64,000 nucleotides of DNA from CAZBJJ01 sp964492245 (GCA_964492245.1 CAZBJJ010000003.1:16787-80786), one strand, 5' to 3'; shown: positions 6,279-14,980, numbered from the stretch's first letter. A program made the numbers and translations. Notes: generated from the sequence alone by a model not told the origin.

Positions 6279-8018
6279 CTACATAGCCTTTAATACGGGT
6301 ATGCAGATTAACTGCAGGGCATCCTCTAACAGGGCAAGGACCTTCTTTACCAGAACAAGTCGGGCATTGCGCAGGGCTTTATCGCCAGCCGATAAAATGG
6401 GGCAATCGTGATAAAAGCGGCTAAAGGCCTTGGAAAAATCGTATATCCAAGCGGTTAAAATTGAAGGATCCATGCGCTGAGCACAGTGGGCCAGCACCTC
6501 GCCATATTGGCTGGCAAGCTTTGCCAGGGCCCATTCGGCATCGTCCTGCAAAAGCCCTGGCTGCAGCTCCTCTTCTTTTATGCCCTGGGCTTGGGCCTTT
6601 GCCAGCATCGAATATATGCGGGCAAGCATATACTGCAAATAGGGGCCGGTATTGCCATTAAAAGACAGCGATTCTTTGGGATTAAAGACCATATCCTTTT
6701 GGGCAGATACCTGCAAAAGATAATAATGCAGGGCCCCCAAGGCCACCGCCTCGGCAATTTCTGCGGGTTTTTCAAGGCTCTCTTCCCGTTCCCGCTGTCG
6801 AATTTCCTCTAAGGCTAGGTCGCGCAGGCTGTCTAAAAGATCGTCAGCATCCACAACAGTGCCCTCGCGGCTTTTCATGCGGCCATCGGGCAGGTTTACC
6901 ATGCCATAGGAAAGATGATACAGATTGGGGGCCCACGAAAAGCCCAGTTTTTCCAGTATTTTAAAAAGCACCTTAAAATGATACTGCTGTTCAGAGCCCA
7001 CCACATAGATAAGCTGGTCAAAGGGCCAGTCCCGATGGCGCGAAATTGCCGTGCCAATATCTTGGGTAATATAAATACTGGTGCCATCCTTTCGCAAAAG
7101 CACCTTGGTATCCAGGGCCTCGTCGGTCAAATCCACCTGAACCGAACCATCTTCGGCCTTAAAGAAGACCCCTTTTTCAAGGCCCTCGAGCACCTCTTCT
7201 TTGCCTTCTAAATAGGTCTTGCTTTCGAAATAATAGGTATCGAAGGAAATACCGGTGCGCCTATAGGTGGCCTGCATACCATCAAATGCCCACTGATTCA
7301 TTGTCCTCCACAGCTCGAGGGTCGCCGGATCGCCGGCCTCCCATTTGCGCAAAAGCTCCTGGGCCTGGGCCTCTGCCCTGGGGTCCTCCTTTGCCATTTG
7401 ATTAAAACGCACATAGCAGTCGCCCACAAATTTGTCGCTTTTAACCCCCTCGCTCTCCGGCGTCTTGCCCTGGCAACTTGTCTGCCAGGCCAGCATGGAT
7501 TTACAGATATGTACGCCGCGGTCGTTAATTATACAGACCTTCTGCACCTCTGCCCCACAGGCCTTTAAAATGCGCGCCATGCTTTCGCCCAGAACATTAT
7601 TGCGCAAATGCCCTAAATGCAGGGGCTTATTGGTATTGGGGCTGGAGAACTCTATCATTATCCTCCTTCCCCTAAGACTTTCTGGCCGTGGAAGGGATTC
7701 AGTATCCACCAAAAGCGAGGCAAAAACCTCTTTGCGCAAAAGCTTTATATTTATATAGGCCCCTTCTACACATGCCGAACCCGGCAACTGCCTTTCGGAC
7801 AGGGCCTGGCCAACCGCACTGGCAATTTGAGCGGGATTTTTTCTAAAAACCTTAGAAAATGAAAACAGGGGAATGGCAAAATCGCCCAATTCCTCCTTGG
7901 GCGGCACCTCGGTAAATATATCTGCAGCAGAAATACTGGCGGTAATACCCGCTTCTTTGGCCTGTTCCGCTAAAATATCCGCAATTTCTGCCTTCCATCG
8001 CTCTTTAAGATTATTCAT
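6279..8018 (-). CDS. argS: Arginyl-tRNA synthetase
   Basis: A 579-residue class I synthetase that charges tRNA-Arg. The start ATG at 8018 has GGAG 6 nt upstream; the upstream TTG at 8030 is rejected. Domains: N-terminal Add1 domain (about 1-115), catalytic Rossmann domain with SSPNTNKPLHLGHLRNN (HIGH motif, residues 134-137) and GRMKSREGTVVD (KMSK equivalent), then a helical anticodon-binding DALR domain ending LLEDALQLICIPVLKAM. Length is normal. It follows the 564-aa gene on the same strand with a gap of 17 nt. Confidence 0.97.
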   Translation of the reverse strand: MNNLKERWKAEIADILAEQAKEAGITASISAADIFTEVPPKEELGDFAIPLFSFSKVFRKNPAQIASAVGQALSERQLPGSACVEGAYINIKLLRKEVFASLLVDTESLPRPESLRGRRIMIEFSSPNTNKPLHLGHLRNNVLGESMARILKACGAEVQKVCIINDRGVHICKSMLAWQTSCQGKTPESEGVKSDKFVGDCYVRFNQMAKEDPRAEAQAQELLRKWEAGDPATLELWRTMNQWAFDGMQATYRRTGISFDTYYFESKTYLEGKEEVLEGLEKGVFFKAEDGSVQVDLTDEALDTKVLLRKDGTSIYITQDIGTAISRHRDWPFDQLIYVVGSEQQYHFKVLFKILEKLGFSWAPNLYHLSYGMVNLPDGRMKSREGTVVDADDLLDSLRDLALEEIRQREREESLEKPAEIAEAVALGALHYYLLQVSAQKDMVFNPKESLSFNGNTGPYLQYMLARIYSMLAKAQAQGIKEEELQPGLLQDDAEWALAKLASQYGEVLAHCAQRMDPSILTAWIYDFSKAFSRFYHDCPILSAGDKALRNARLVLVKKVLALLEDALQLICIPVLKAM

Positions 8019-8035
8019 ATTCAACTCCAATGTAT

Positions 8036-9730
8036 TTAAAGGCGACCGGAATCCAGTGCCTCTAACTCATTGAGAATTTGTAACGCTTTATCAAAATTTT
8101 GTAAAGCAAGGTCTATTCCCGCCCTAGCTGCCCCAAGGTTAGAAAATAGATCATCGAAATTTTCTAATAATTCATATTTAAGCGAATTAGAAATGCCCAA
8201 AATGGCCATGAGCACCGTATTCATCGAAACCAGGGCCTGAATACTGGTCTTTAATAGCTCTTGCCCGGCAGAGTCGGCCTGCGAAATAATGCCCTGCATT
8301 TTCCGCCGTTTTACCGGCAGTGCCAAAACCTCGCTCTGGGCCAATGCATAGGATGCCCCCCATTCGCCATTGGGCGAAAGCTTGGACTCAATGCCCTTAA
8401 TTGCGGCGGGAATTCGCATAAGCTCGTTATAGGCCTCGACAAATTCTGCCCTGTTTTCCTTTTTTCTAAACTGCCCATCGACAACAATGGGGCGCAAAAA
8501 GCGGTTTGTCTGGCCCACTATAAATTGCTGGTGAAAGGCCTTCAAAAAGGCCATGGTAGCAGCATAGCGAAAGGGAATGGCCCAGGGCTCGCTTTCGCTC
8601 TGTATATGCTGAATTTTCGGCAGCCTATCGGTCTTAAAAAGGGCATTTATTGCGCCATCCAAGGCGTCTCGGCGCCGTTTCTGGATAAATTCGCTGTATT
8701 TGGCCTCCAATTCTTTGCGCCAAAATTCGCGGTAAACAGCAAACCAGTCCTCGCCTGCCCCCAGGGCCTCTGGCCGCCAATGAGGTTTGCGAGTTATGCA
8801 GCGGATAAGCACGGGCAATTTAATGTTTTTATTAAAAAGTCGTATTTGCAGTAGGGCGGCTTGGGCCTTGCCCACCCAGACGTTCAACTCTTGCGAAACA
8901 TCGTAGCTCTGGCTACCCATTTTTTCCTGATGATTAAAGACAAAGAGCGATTCAAGCACCTGCAACGAGGGTGGCGCCTTTAACGAAAACAAAATATTTG
9001 ACAATACCTGAAGCTGGTCAACCACTATATACGCGGGGCAGCTTGGCTCGTGGGTCGAAGTAAACGAAGACAGCAGGCGGTCAAAAAGAAAGGTGGAAAG
9101 TTCTTTTAAATACGAAAGGGTGCGCACATCCTGATACATAAGGGCGCGTTCGTCCTCACCTAAGTCCTGCAAAACGGTCTCGAGGGCCTTGTTAGTCAAT
9201 AGGCGGATGTCATGATCTGGCAGGCTCAGATTCTGTTCGCCCAAAGTGGCGGGGTCGGCCTCGTCGAGAATGCGCTGGTGGCTGCGCGCCATATTCAGCG
9301 AGCCCAAAAAAGCAATAAAGGCTGGCCGGTCTCGCACCATGCTGCCATCGAGGGCGTCGAAAAAAAAGCGCGCGCTCTCCTTAAGTTTGAGCAATTCTGT
9401 GTAAAGCCCCTTTAGCAATAGGCCCTGGCTGTGGCTGTAGCAGTTGGGCGAGCCCAGATGATACTCCTGAGCTATCTTAGATATTAGCGCATCTTCGAAG
9501 AGGTTTTCCACGCTCCGGCTTGTCACTAAAGATTTCAATTTATAAAACACCCGCACATACCAGGGCTTCGCGTGCAATAGCTGGATGGGATCCACTTCTT
9601 CGCTTTCCCCATTCACGGCTATCAGCGGCTCGCCATCGTGAGGAATATTTTTAGATATGCGTTCCAACAGCTTCTGTCGCTCCTGCAAGGAGAGGTTGGC
9701 CACAAGACGATCAAAGACAAATTCACCCAT
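8036..9730 (-). CDS. Large cytosolic protein of unknown function (spirochaete type)
   Basis: A 564-residue soluble protein without signal peptide, membrane segment or motif I can assign. It is predicted mainly helical, with segments such as WYVRVFYKLKSLVTSR, LKELSTFLFDRLLSSF and a basic stretch IQKRRRDALDGAINAL. It resembles spirochaete-specific hypothetical proteins found near argS (possibly Pfam DUF5312; this name is from memory and unverified). It has a strong promoter whose -10 ends 7 nt before the ATG and no Shine-Dalgarno, so it is probably translated from a leaderless mRNA. Co-oriented with argS, 17 nt apart. Confidence 0.7.
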   Translation of the reverse strand: MGEFVFDRLVANLSLQERQKLLERISKNIPHDGEPLIAVNGESEEVDPIQLLHAKPWYVRVFYKLKSLVTSRSVENLFEDALISKIAQEYHLGSPNCYSHSQGLLLKGLYTELLKLKESARFFFDALDGSMVRDRPAFIAFLGSLNMARSHQRILDEADPATLGEQNLSLPDHDIRLLTNKALETVLQDLGEDERALMYQDVRTLSYLKELSTFLFDRLLSSFTSTHEPSCPAYIVVDQLQVLSNILFSLKAPPSLQVLESLFVFNHQEKMGSQSYDVSQELNVWVGKAQAALLQIRLFNKNIKLPVLIRCITRKPHWRPEALGAGEDWFAVYREFWRKELEAKYSEFIQKRRRDALDGAINALFKTDRLPKIQHIQSESEPWAIPFRYAATMAFLKAFHQQFIVGQTNRFLRPIVVDGQFRKKENRAEFVEAYNELMRIPAAIKGIESKLSPNGEWGASYALAQSEVLALPVKRRKMQGIISQADSAGQELLKTSIQALVSMNTVLMAILGISNSLKYELLENFDDLFSNLGAARAGIDLALQNFDKALQILNELEALDSGRL

Positions 9731-9737
9731 AGCTAAA

Positions 9738-9766
9738 ACTATATGCCCTAGCCCTTGTTAGGTCAA
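9738..9766 (-). promoter_or_regulatory. Promoter abutting the 564-aa gene
   Basis: Reverse strand: TTGACC (9761-9766), a 17-nt spacer and TATAGT (9738-9743). Only 7 nt separate the -10 from the ATG at 9730, predicting a leaderless transcript. Confidence 0.65.
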
Positions 9767-10223
9767 ATACTAGTTTCCCGAACCTTGCACCTGCATAAAA
9801 ACATGGCAAATAATACTAAGACAATTTTCCAGAAATAAATTTGCGGCAATGCTGCACAATAATGTAGCTGAAACTCGAATTATGTGACCTAATTACACGG
9901 AAAACTCAGTTTAAGCCTAAATGATTGCCCAATAGTTGAAATTTTGCTCTCCGTGGTAGGTGATGGGCCGGTTGCAACACAAATATGGTAAATCGTGAAA
10001 AAAATATTAAAACTCAAAGAAAGGACATGAGAATCACTTCTATCATCACAGCTCTTTAAAATTTGTTGTTTGGTTAGCATCATGCCTTATGGGTGATTAT
10101 TCCGGAGTTATTTGCACCTTTCTAGTCCTTAGTTTTAGCTTACAAGGTGGCAGATTTGGAGTCAAAAAATATCTGCCATTTATCTTAAAGATTTTTCTTC
10201 TGTTCTATTTTCTAATTTACGTT
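9767..10223. other. AT-rich intergenic stretch with no recognised gene
   Basis: About 457 bases without a supported gene. It contains an inverted repeat TGGCAGAT (10148-10155) / ATCTGCCA (10171-10178) with a 15-nt loop, downstream of the tRNA genes, which may end or process the tRNA transcript. A 64-codon reverse reading frame (9889-10083) lacks a start signal and family resemblance. Confidence 0.5.
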
Positions 10224-10295
10224 TAGCCCCTAGGGGAGTCGAACCCCTCTTCTAAGAATGAGAATCTTATGTCCTAGCCGATAGACGAAGGGGCC
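10224..10295 (-). tRNA. tRNA-Glu(CTC)
   Basis: A 72-nt cloverleaf on the reverse strand beginning GGCCCCTTCGTCTATCGG. The acceptor stem pairs GGCCCCT with AGGGGCT; the anticodon stem TAAGA/TCTTA holds the loop TTCTCAT with anticodon CTC; the T arm contains GGTTCGACT. Discriminator A; the CCA is not encoded. It lies 5 nt after tRNA-Gln. Confidence 0.95.
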
Positions 10296-10300
10296 ATGAT

Positions 10301-10371
10301 TTCCCCAGGGAGGATTCGAACCCCCACAAGCAGAACCAGAATCTGCGGTGCTACCATTACACAACCGGGGA
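10301..10371 (-). tRNA. tRNA-Gln(CTG)
   Basis: A 71-nt cloverleaf on the reverse strand beginning TCCCCGGTTGTGTAATGG. The acceptor stem pairs TCCCCGG with CTGGGGA (one G-T pair); the anticodon stem GCAGA/TCTGC holds TTCTGGT with anticodon CTG; the T loop is GGTTCGAAT. The CCA is not encoded. Confidence 0.95.
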
Positions 10372-10415
10372 AAGAAAGGGACAAAGTTGTCCGTAAACAC
10401 TGTCTTTCGAGTAGA

Positions 10416-10444
10416 AAAATATACTAGAGCAAGAAAAAAGTCAA
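10416..10444 (-). promoter_or_regulatory. Promoter of the tRNA pair
   Basis: Reverse strand: TTGACT (10439-10444) with a 17-nt spacer to TATTTT (10416-10421), or a 15-nt spacer to TATATT (10418-10423). A short palindrome GGACAA/TTGTCC (10379-10392) lies between promoter and tRNA-Gln. The -35 starts just after the stop of the J-domain gene. Confidence 0.45.
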
Positions 10445-10449
10445 TGCCA

Positions 10450-11223
10450 TTAATAAATGCTGCTGCTCATAAAAAGCATACGCGCTTCGGAAATAGCCTT
10501 AAAATATTCCGGATCGCCCCCAGCATCGGGATGGTGGAGCTTGCTCAGGGCCCTAAAGGCCTCTTTTATTTCCTCGTTGGTGGGCCAGCGGCGCAGATGA
10601 ACATCTGGCGGACAGTCGAGCAGCATGCAGGACAGAAGCCTATCAATGTTATTAAAAGGAAGTTGAGCATGTTTTTTGAAGAGCTCATCGAGGTATTCGC
10701 GAAAATAGGCCTGCCACTGGGGCAGGGTAAATTGATTGAGTTCCCGGGCCTGTTTAATGGTGCGGGGGAAAAAAAAGGATTTCCACAGGGGATAGGCCTC
10801 GTTTTGAATTTGCTCTAAATGGGCAAGAAAAATAATAAAGTGGTTGATATTTGGTGGCAGTTTGCGCATAAGGAGGGCAATTTTTTTTACCCGCTCCTGA
10901 GCCCGCTCTTTTTTATAGACAATCTGAGCCCTTTTAATTTGAAAATAAATTGAAAAAAAGGGATCGTTTGGCAACTTATAGGTGCGAATAAAATGGGGCA
11001 CATTCGACTCGCTCACCCGGCCCCGGCTCATTACCTGGTAACAGTTTTTTCTAAGGCGAATAGTGCGAAGCCGGGCATTGGCGCGGTAGTGCTGGAGCAG
11101 AAGCGGCCAGAGTTCGTGGTTTTTGCAATAATTATTTTGTTTTTCCAGGAGCTCTTCCAGCGAATAGCCCTTATTTGCAGCTGCAGCAGCGGCGGATGAC
11201 AGTTTGGAAGATTTTTTTTTCAT
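10450..11223 (-). CDS. Protein with C-terminal J domain
   Basis: A 257-residue basic cytosolic protein. Only the last 60 residues are recognisable: NEEIKEAFRALSKLHHPDAG, then GGDPEYFKAISEARMLF, a J domain with the HPD motif that stimulates DnaK ATPase. Placement of the J domain at the C-terminus, after about 195 residues of helical, Arg/Lys-rich sequence, resembles spirochaete proteins of unknown role rather than true DnaJ, and there is no zinc-finger or substrate domain. An alanine run (about residues 10-16) follows the lysine-rich start. Probably a specialised co-chaperone; its client is unknown. Confidence 0.8.
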   Translation of the reverse strand: MKKKSSKLSSAAAAAANKGYSLEELLEKQNNYCKNHELWPLLLQHYRANARLRTIRLRKNCYQVMSRGRVSESNVPHFIRTYKLPNDPFFSIYFQIKRAQIVYKKERAQERVKKIALLMRKLPPNINHFIIFLAHLEQIQNEAYPLWKSFFFPRTIKQARELNQFTLPQWQAYFREYLDELFKKHAQLPFNNIDRLLSCMLLDCPPDVHLRRWPTNEEIKEAFRALSKLHHPDAGGDPEYFKAISEARMLFMSSSIY

Positions 11224-11247
11224 GCTTTTTGCACGCCCATAGCTAGA

Positions 11248-11787
11248 TTATACGTTTTCGCTTTCATAGTCGACAAGGGTTGTTATGGGAATATCGGGCA
11301 GGGCCTCGCGGTATTTTAAAAAAGGCAGGCCGATTACGCCAAAAATGGCGGTTGCCCTGCCTCCAGAGGCATCAATTAAATCTACCGAAGCGCTAAGGGT
11401 GCCCCCGGTGGCGATTAAATCGTCTACCACAAGAACTCGGGCCCCTTGGGGTATATCCTGGCTGTGAATCTCGATTTCTGCGCTGCCATATTCCAAGGCA
11501 TAGGAGCGGGAAATGGTTTTTCCCGGTAGCTTGCCTTTTTTCCTTATAAGAACAAGGGGCAGGCCGTGCTTTGCGGCAAAGGGGGCGGCAAAGACAAAAC
11601 CGCGCGATTCTATAGCGGCAACGCAGTCAAAATCGCTGGGTCTATAGAGCTCGTCCATTTTTTGTAGACAGTAATTGAAGGCCACAGGATTGGCCAAAAC
11701 GCTGGTGATATCGTAAAAAAGAATGCCGGGCTTAGGAAAATCCTTTACCCGCCGTATTGCCCCATCTAAGTCGAAGGTATCGCTCAT
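11248..11787 (-). CDS. apt: Adenine phosphoribosyltransferase
   Basis: A 179-residue purine salvage enzyme converting adenine and PRPP to AMP in the cytosol. It starts with the typical DLDGAIRRVKDFPKPGILFYD segment, contains AAIESRGFVFAAPFA and RKKGKLPG, and the PRPP-binding loop VLVVDDLIATGGTL. Full length for the family. It lies 7 nt after a flavodoxin-like gene, with which it is probably co-transcribed, and about 24 nt before the J-domain gene. Confidence 0.96.
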   Translation of the reverse strand: MSDTFDLDGAIRRVKDFPKPGILFYDITSVLANPVAFNYCLQKMDELYRPSDFDCVAAIESRGFVFAAPFAAKHGLPLVLIRKKGKLPGKTISRSYALEYGSAEIEIHSQDIPQGARVLVVDDLIATGGTLSASVDLIDASGGRATAIFGVIGLPFLKYREALPDIPITTLVDYESENV

Positions 11788-11794
11788 ATAATGT

Positions 11795-12178
11795 CTACTT
11801 CCCGCTGGATATTTTTTTTGCCCATTCGCCCAGGTTTTTAATATCGCTATAGCTCATTGCCTCTGGCGACAGGGCTAAATCGCTATCGTTACAAATTTTT
11901 CGCAGCCAGGCTATGGCTTCTGGGGCATCTTCGGTAAAGAGCCCCCCATAGCGGCCAGCCAGATTGATGCCCTGCAGGACCCGCTCAAACTCCGCAAAGG
12001 CTGGTGAATTGGGCGCTGAACAACCTAAAAAACAGATGTCGGCGGGCAAGATATCGGTGGCAGTAAATTCTGATGCCTCCACCTGGACAAGGCGGTCTTC
12101 TGTAAAAACGCCAGCAATTTCGCTGGCCATCTCTTTGAGCCCTTTGCCAGTATCGGTCAAAATTAAAATATGTTTCAC
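11795..12178 (-). CDS. Flavodoxin-like domain protein
   Basis: A 127-residue protein with an N-terminal beta strand MKHILILTDTGKGLKEMA, in which TDTGKG occupies the place of the flavodoxin FMN phosphate loop (T/S-x-T-G-x-T). A second hallmark is DICFLGCSAPNSPAF. It could be a small electron carrier or a degenerate flavodoxin fold; the final loop Thr is replaced, so FMN binding is uncertain. Upstream of apt on the same strand. Confidence 0.55.
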   Translation of the reverse strand: MKHILILTDTGKGLKEMASEIAGVFTEDRLVQVEASEFTATDILPADICFLGCSAPNSPAFAEFERVLQGINLAGRYGGLFTEDAPEAIAWLRKICNDSDLALSPEAMSYSDIKNLGEWAKKISSGK

Positions 12179-12238
12179 GCCGATAGTCTAGTCTCCAGTA
12201 TGCCCCCTTGTCAACGAGGCGAGCATTTTTTATCTATA

Positions 12239-13567
12239 TTAGCGCCATACAAGCCAGAGAAAGAGGCTTGCAGCAAGGGTGGTAATAAGGGTAAATGGCA
12301 GGCCAAGTTTTAACCATTTGCCGAAATTCATTTTATAGCCCTGTTTATTCAAAATGCCTATTGTAACCACATTGGCACTTGCCCCAAAGGGCGTAAGATT
12401 GCCACCGAGGCAGGAGCCTATGAGCAGGGCAAACATATACAACTCGCTGTGTATACTGCTGCCGGTACTGGCATTGAGCCCTGCTATAAGCTGGCCCGCC
12501 ACGGGTAGCATAACAATAATATAGGGGACATTGTCGATAAAGCCCGAAAGAAGGGTGGAAAAGGCAATGATAACCACAAAGCCTAAGAGGATGTTTTCTC
12601 CAATAAGGCCCTGCATAAGCAGGGAAAGGTCGTCTAAAAGCCCTACCCGGCTTATCGCGCCAATGACAATAAAGATGCCCATAAGAAAGATGCTGGTGTC
12701 CCAATCCAGGTTTTTCACTAGGCTTAGGCCTTTTTTAAAACCCTCCTTGCGCACAAAGCTGTACCAAAGAAGGCCCACTAGGGCCAGGCCCAGCACTAAG
12801 AGGCCAGCCGCTAAAGAAACGCCCCCACCAGTGGAAAAAAACGAGACAAGGGCCAAGCCGGCAATCATGGCCACAAGCAAAAGGGTCGGCAGCCAAGAGA
12901 CTATTGCCTCTTTGTCTAAATTGGGCCGCGTATTGGCGGTTTTTCGGAAGTGAAACCAAAAATAGAGCGCCCCGGCCAACATGCCAATCTGAACGACAAA
13001 GAAAATGCTGGGCCGTCCGGCGTGCCAAAAAAAATCGTTAAAATTATAATTTGCCTCGGCGGCAAATATCATGCTGGGAGGGTCGCCCACCAGGGTGGCG
13101 GTGCCCTGTAAATTGGCCATTACCGCTAAGCCCACTAGAAAATAGCTGGGGTCCATATCCAGTTTTTTAGACAGGGCCAGGGCGATGGGTGCCATTACCA
13201 GAACGGTGGCCACGTTTTCGACAAAGGCAGAAATAATGCCGGTCATAATTAATATCGAGATTATCGCCAGACCCACATTGGGCGAGCGGTCTATTATCTC
13301 GTCTGCCAGGCGAGCGGGTACCCGAGAATAGATAAAAAGCTCGGCTATAAGCAGGGAACCCATGAATATCATCATTATATTCCAATTTATCAATTGGGTT
13401 AGCGCCTCGCTAGGGCAGACCGCCCCAGATATCATTATTAAAAAGGCTGCAATTAAAACCGAGGTCGATTTTTTATCGGGAAATACGATAACCGCCACGT
13501 ACATGAGGCTGGCAATTGCCAGCACCACATATTTTATAATACCCGCAGGCATAAGTAAACAAAACAT
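12239..13567 (-). CDS. SLC13/ArsB-type (ion transporter superfamily) permease
   Basis: A 442-residue inner-membrane protein with roughly 11-12 hydrophobic segments. I place the start at 13567 (MFCLLMPAGIIKYVVLAIAS), since longer readings run into the yciO gene. Two inverted-repeat signatures of the superfamily are visible: AFVENVATVLVMAPIALA with LVGDPPSMIFA, and GFIDNVPYIIVMLPVAG with NLTPFGASANVV. These build the paired re-entrant substrate site. Related proteins include ArsB, NhaD and citrate transporters; the substrate cannot be assigned. There is no clear Shine-Dalgarno. It follows yciO by about 50 nt. Confidence 0.8.
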   Translation of the reverse strand: MFCLLMPAGIIKYVVLAIASLMYVAVIVFPDKKSTSVLIAAFLIMISGAVCPSEALTQLINWNIMMIFMGSLLIAELFIYSRVPARLADEIIDRSPNVGLAIISILIMTGIISAFVENVATVLVMAPIALALSKKLDMDPSYFLVGLAVMANLQGTATLVGDPPSMIFAAEANYNFNDFFWHAGRPSIFFVVQIGMLAGALYFWFHFRKTANTRPNLDKEAIVSWLPTLLLVAMIAGLALVSFFSTGGGVSLAAGLLVLGLALVGLLWYSFVRKEGFKKGLSLVKNLDWDTSIFLMGIFIVIGAISRVGLLDDLSLLMQGLIGENILLGFVVIIAFSTLLSGFIDNVPYIIVMLPVAGQLIAGLNASTGSSIHSELYMFALLIGSCLGGNLTPFGASANVVTIGILNKQGYKMNFGKWLKLGLPFTLITTLAASLFLWLVWR

Positions 13568-13619
13568 GGCCCATTCTATATCAAGGGATGTTTTTGTGCC
13601 AGCTGGGGGCTTGCGAAAC

Positions 13620-14279
13620 CTAGGCCGGCCAGACCCCTGCCCCCTGGCGTAAGACTTCAACTTCTCCGGGGCGAATATCCAAGACGGTAGATTGAATACG
13701 GGGTCTATCCTCCCCACTGTCCAAAATCAGATCCACGCCCTCGATGGCCTCTAACTCCCAGGCCTCGTCGAAGAGGTCTTCTTCGGGAATAGCAAACCCG
13801 TCTGCCAGCTCCTCCGCATCGAAGGCCGCGGATTCGCCAATAAGGGAGCGCTTAGCGGTAATTGAATACAGCGGCTCGCCTAGGGCCTGGCAGAGGGCAA
13901 GGGGCACCGGATGGTTGGGAATACGCAGACCAATTTCTCCCCGGCGCAGCGATAGTTTTTTGCTTGTCCCGTGCAGGGCATCGAGAATAAAGACATAGGG
14001 GCCGGGGGAAAGCCGTTTTATTAAGCGAAATCGAGTATTGTCCAGGGCACAATAGTCCCCAGCCATCGAAATGCTATTGGTGATAAAAGTAAAATGGCGC
14101 TCGTCGCGCTGGGTGGAAACAAGCCTAAGGGCATCCACCCCTGCCTTGGAAAGGGCCGAACAGGCAATTATCCAACTGGTATCGGTGGGTAGGGCAATGA
14201 CCCCGCCATTGTTCAAAAGCTGTGCGCTGCGCTGAAGTATGCGGGTATCAATATTGTTAGATATTATATACTCAATCAT
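13620..14279 (-). CDS. YciO-type Sua5/YrdC family protein
   Basis: A 219-residue cytosolic protein. The start is set at 14279 (MIEYIISNNIDTRILQ), 6 nt after TATAGT. It matches the YciO branch more than TsaC: VIALPTDTSWIIAC, FRLIKRLSPGPYVFILDA, GEIGLRIPNHPVPLAL, ALGEPLYSITA, and the C-terminal STVLDIRPGEVEVLRQG. TsaC makes threonylcarbamoyl-AMP for tRNA t6A modification; YciO is a paralog with weak or different activity. Loop residues STQRDERHF replace the usual Lys-Arg-Pro segment. Which activity this protein has is uncertain. Confidence 0.82.
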   Translation of the reverse strand: MIEYIISNNIDTRILQRSAQLLNNGGVIALPTDTSWIIACSALSKAGVDALRLVSTQRDERHFTFITNSISMAGDYCALDNTRFRLIKRLSPGPYVFILDALHGTSKKLSLRRGEIGLRIPNHPVPLALCQALGEPLYSITAKRSLIGESAAFDAEELADGFAIPEEDLFDEAWELEAIEGVDLILDSGEDRPRIQSTVLDIRPGEVEVLRQGAGVWPA

Positions 14280-14372
14280 CCGGCAACTATACTTTAAATG
14301 TATAAAACAGTATACGGCCAGCCTGCCTATTTCCCGCAATCAATGGGGGCCTTTAAGCCCCTGGCGAAAGTG

Positions 14373-14402
14373 CTAGCCCTTTCGGCCGCTTTGGGCTAGA
14401 AT
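14373..14402 (+). promoter_or_regulatory. Palindrome overlapping a -10 upstream of ndk
   Basis: CTAGCCC (14373-14379) and GGGCTAG (14393-14399) form a 7-bp inverted repeat around CGGCCG, and TAGAAT (14397-14402) is a likely -10. The -35 is weak. Operator or promoter role for the ndk operon is inference. Confidence 0.35.
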
Positions 14403-14456
14403 TGGCGATTATTAAAGGGACCCGGAATCTATTCCGCTTTATGGGAGAAAATAAAT

Positions 14457-14906
14457 ATGGGAATCGAACAGAGCTTTGTCATGCTAAAACCTGGCACACT
14501 ACAGCGCCGCCTTGTTGGCGAAATTCTCTTGCGCTTCGAGCGAAAGGGCTTAAATATTGTCGCCGCCAAACTTATGCATATTGATGAGAGCCTGGCCAAA
14601 ATTCACTATGGCGAACACGAGGGCAAGGACTTTTATAAAAAACTTATTGAATACACTGTTTCGGGGCCGGTTTTGGCCATGGTCGTAGAAGGCGATGGAG
14701 CCATTTCGATGATTCGCCAATTGGTGGGCCCTACCGAGGTGAGCCAGTCGCTACCGGGGACCATCCGCGGCGATTATTGCCACCACACTAGGCTAAACCT
14801 AGTACATGCCTCGGATTCGCCAGAGAGTGCCGCCAGGGAAATACCGCTGTTTTTTGAGCCCCAGGAAATTATCTCCTGGGATGATGGGAATGCCCACTGG
14901 TTTTAA
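14457..14906 (+). CDS. ndk: Nucleoside diphosphate kinase
   Basis: A 149-residue NDK that balances NTP and dNTP pools by a phospho-histidine mechanism. SFVMLKPGTLQRRLVGEI is the typical start, and the active-site His lies in NLVHASDSPESAAREI. TIRGDYC corresponds to the nucleotide-binding TIRGD motif. GGAG precedes the ATG by about 10 nt. First gene of a rightward run ndk-gpsA-manC. Confidence 0.96.
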   Translation: MGIEQSFVMLKPGTLQRRLVGEILLRFERKGLNIVAAKLMHIDESLAKIHYGEHEGKDFYKKLIEYTVSGPVLAMVVEGDGAISMIRQLVGPTEVSQSLPGTIRGDYCHHTRLNLVHASDSPESAAREIPLFFEPQEIISWDDGNAHWF

Positions 14907-14918
14907 GGGACCAGTAAG

Positions 14919-14940
14919 CTTGCGCGCAAGTTAACTTGCG
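14919..14940. promoter_or_regulatory. Overlapping perfect palindromes between ndk and gpsA
   Basis: CTTGCGCGCAAG (14919-14930) and the 16-bp CGCAAGTTAACTTGCG (14925-14940) share a half-site. Three CTTGCG half-sites alternate in orientation. This could be a protein operator, or alternative RNA hairpins between ndk and gpsA. Confidence 0.55.
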
Positions 14941-14980
14941 GGCATGAAGGGCCAAAGCCTGAGTAACAATGGAGGGAAAA

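Noticed and set aside
9889..10083. 64-codon reverse reading frame in the intergenic region
   Set aside because: No Shine-Dalgarno or promoter, no family resemblance, composition of non-coding DNA.
13568..13717. N-terminal extension of the permease
   Set aside because: It would overlap yciO by about 100 bp and encodes a non-hydrophobic stretch without family match.
14919..14940. Rho-independent terminator of ndk
   Set aside because: Strong palindrome but no U-run after it; described as regulatory palindrome instead.
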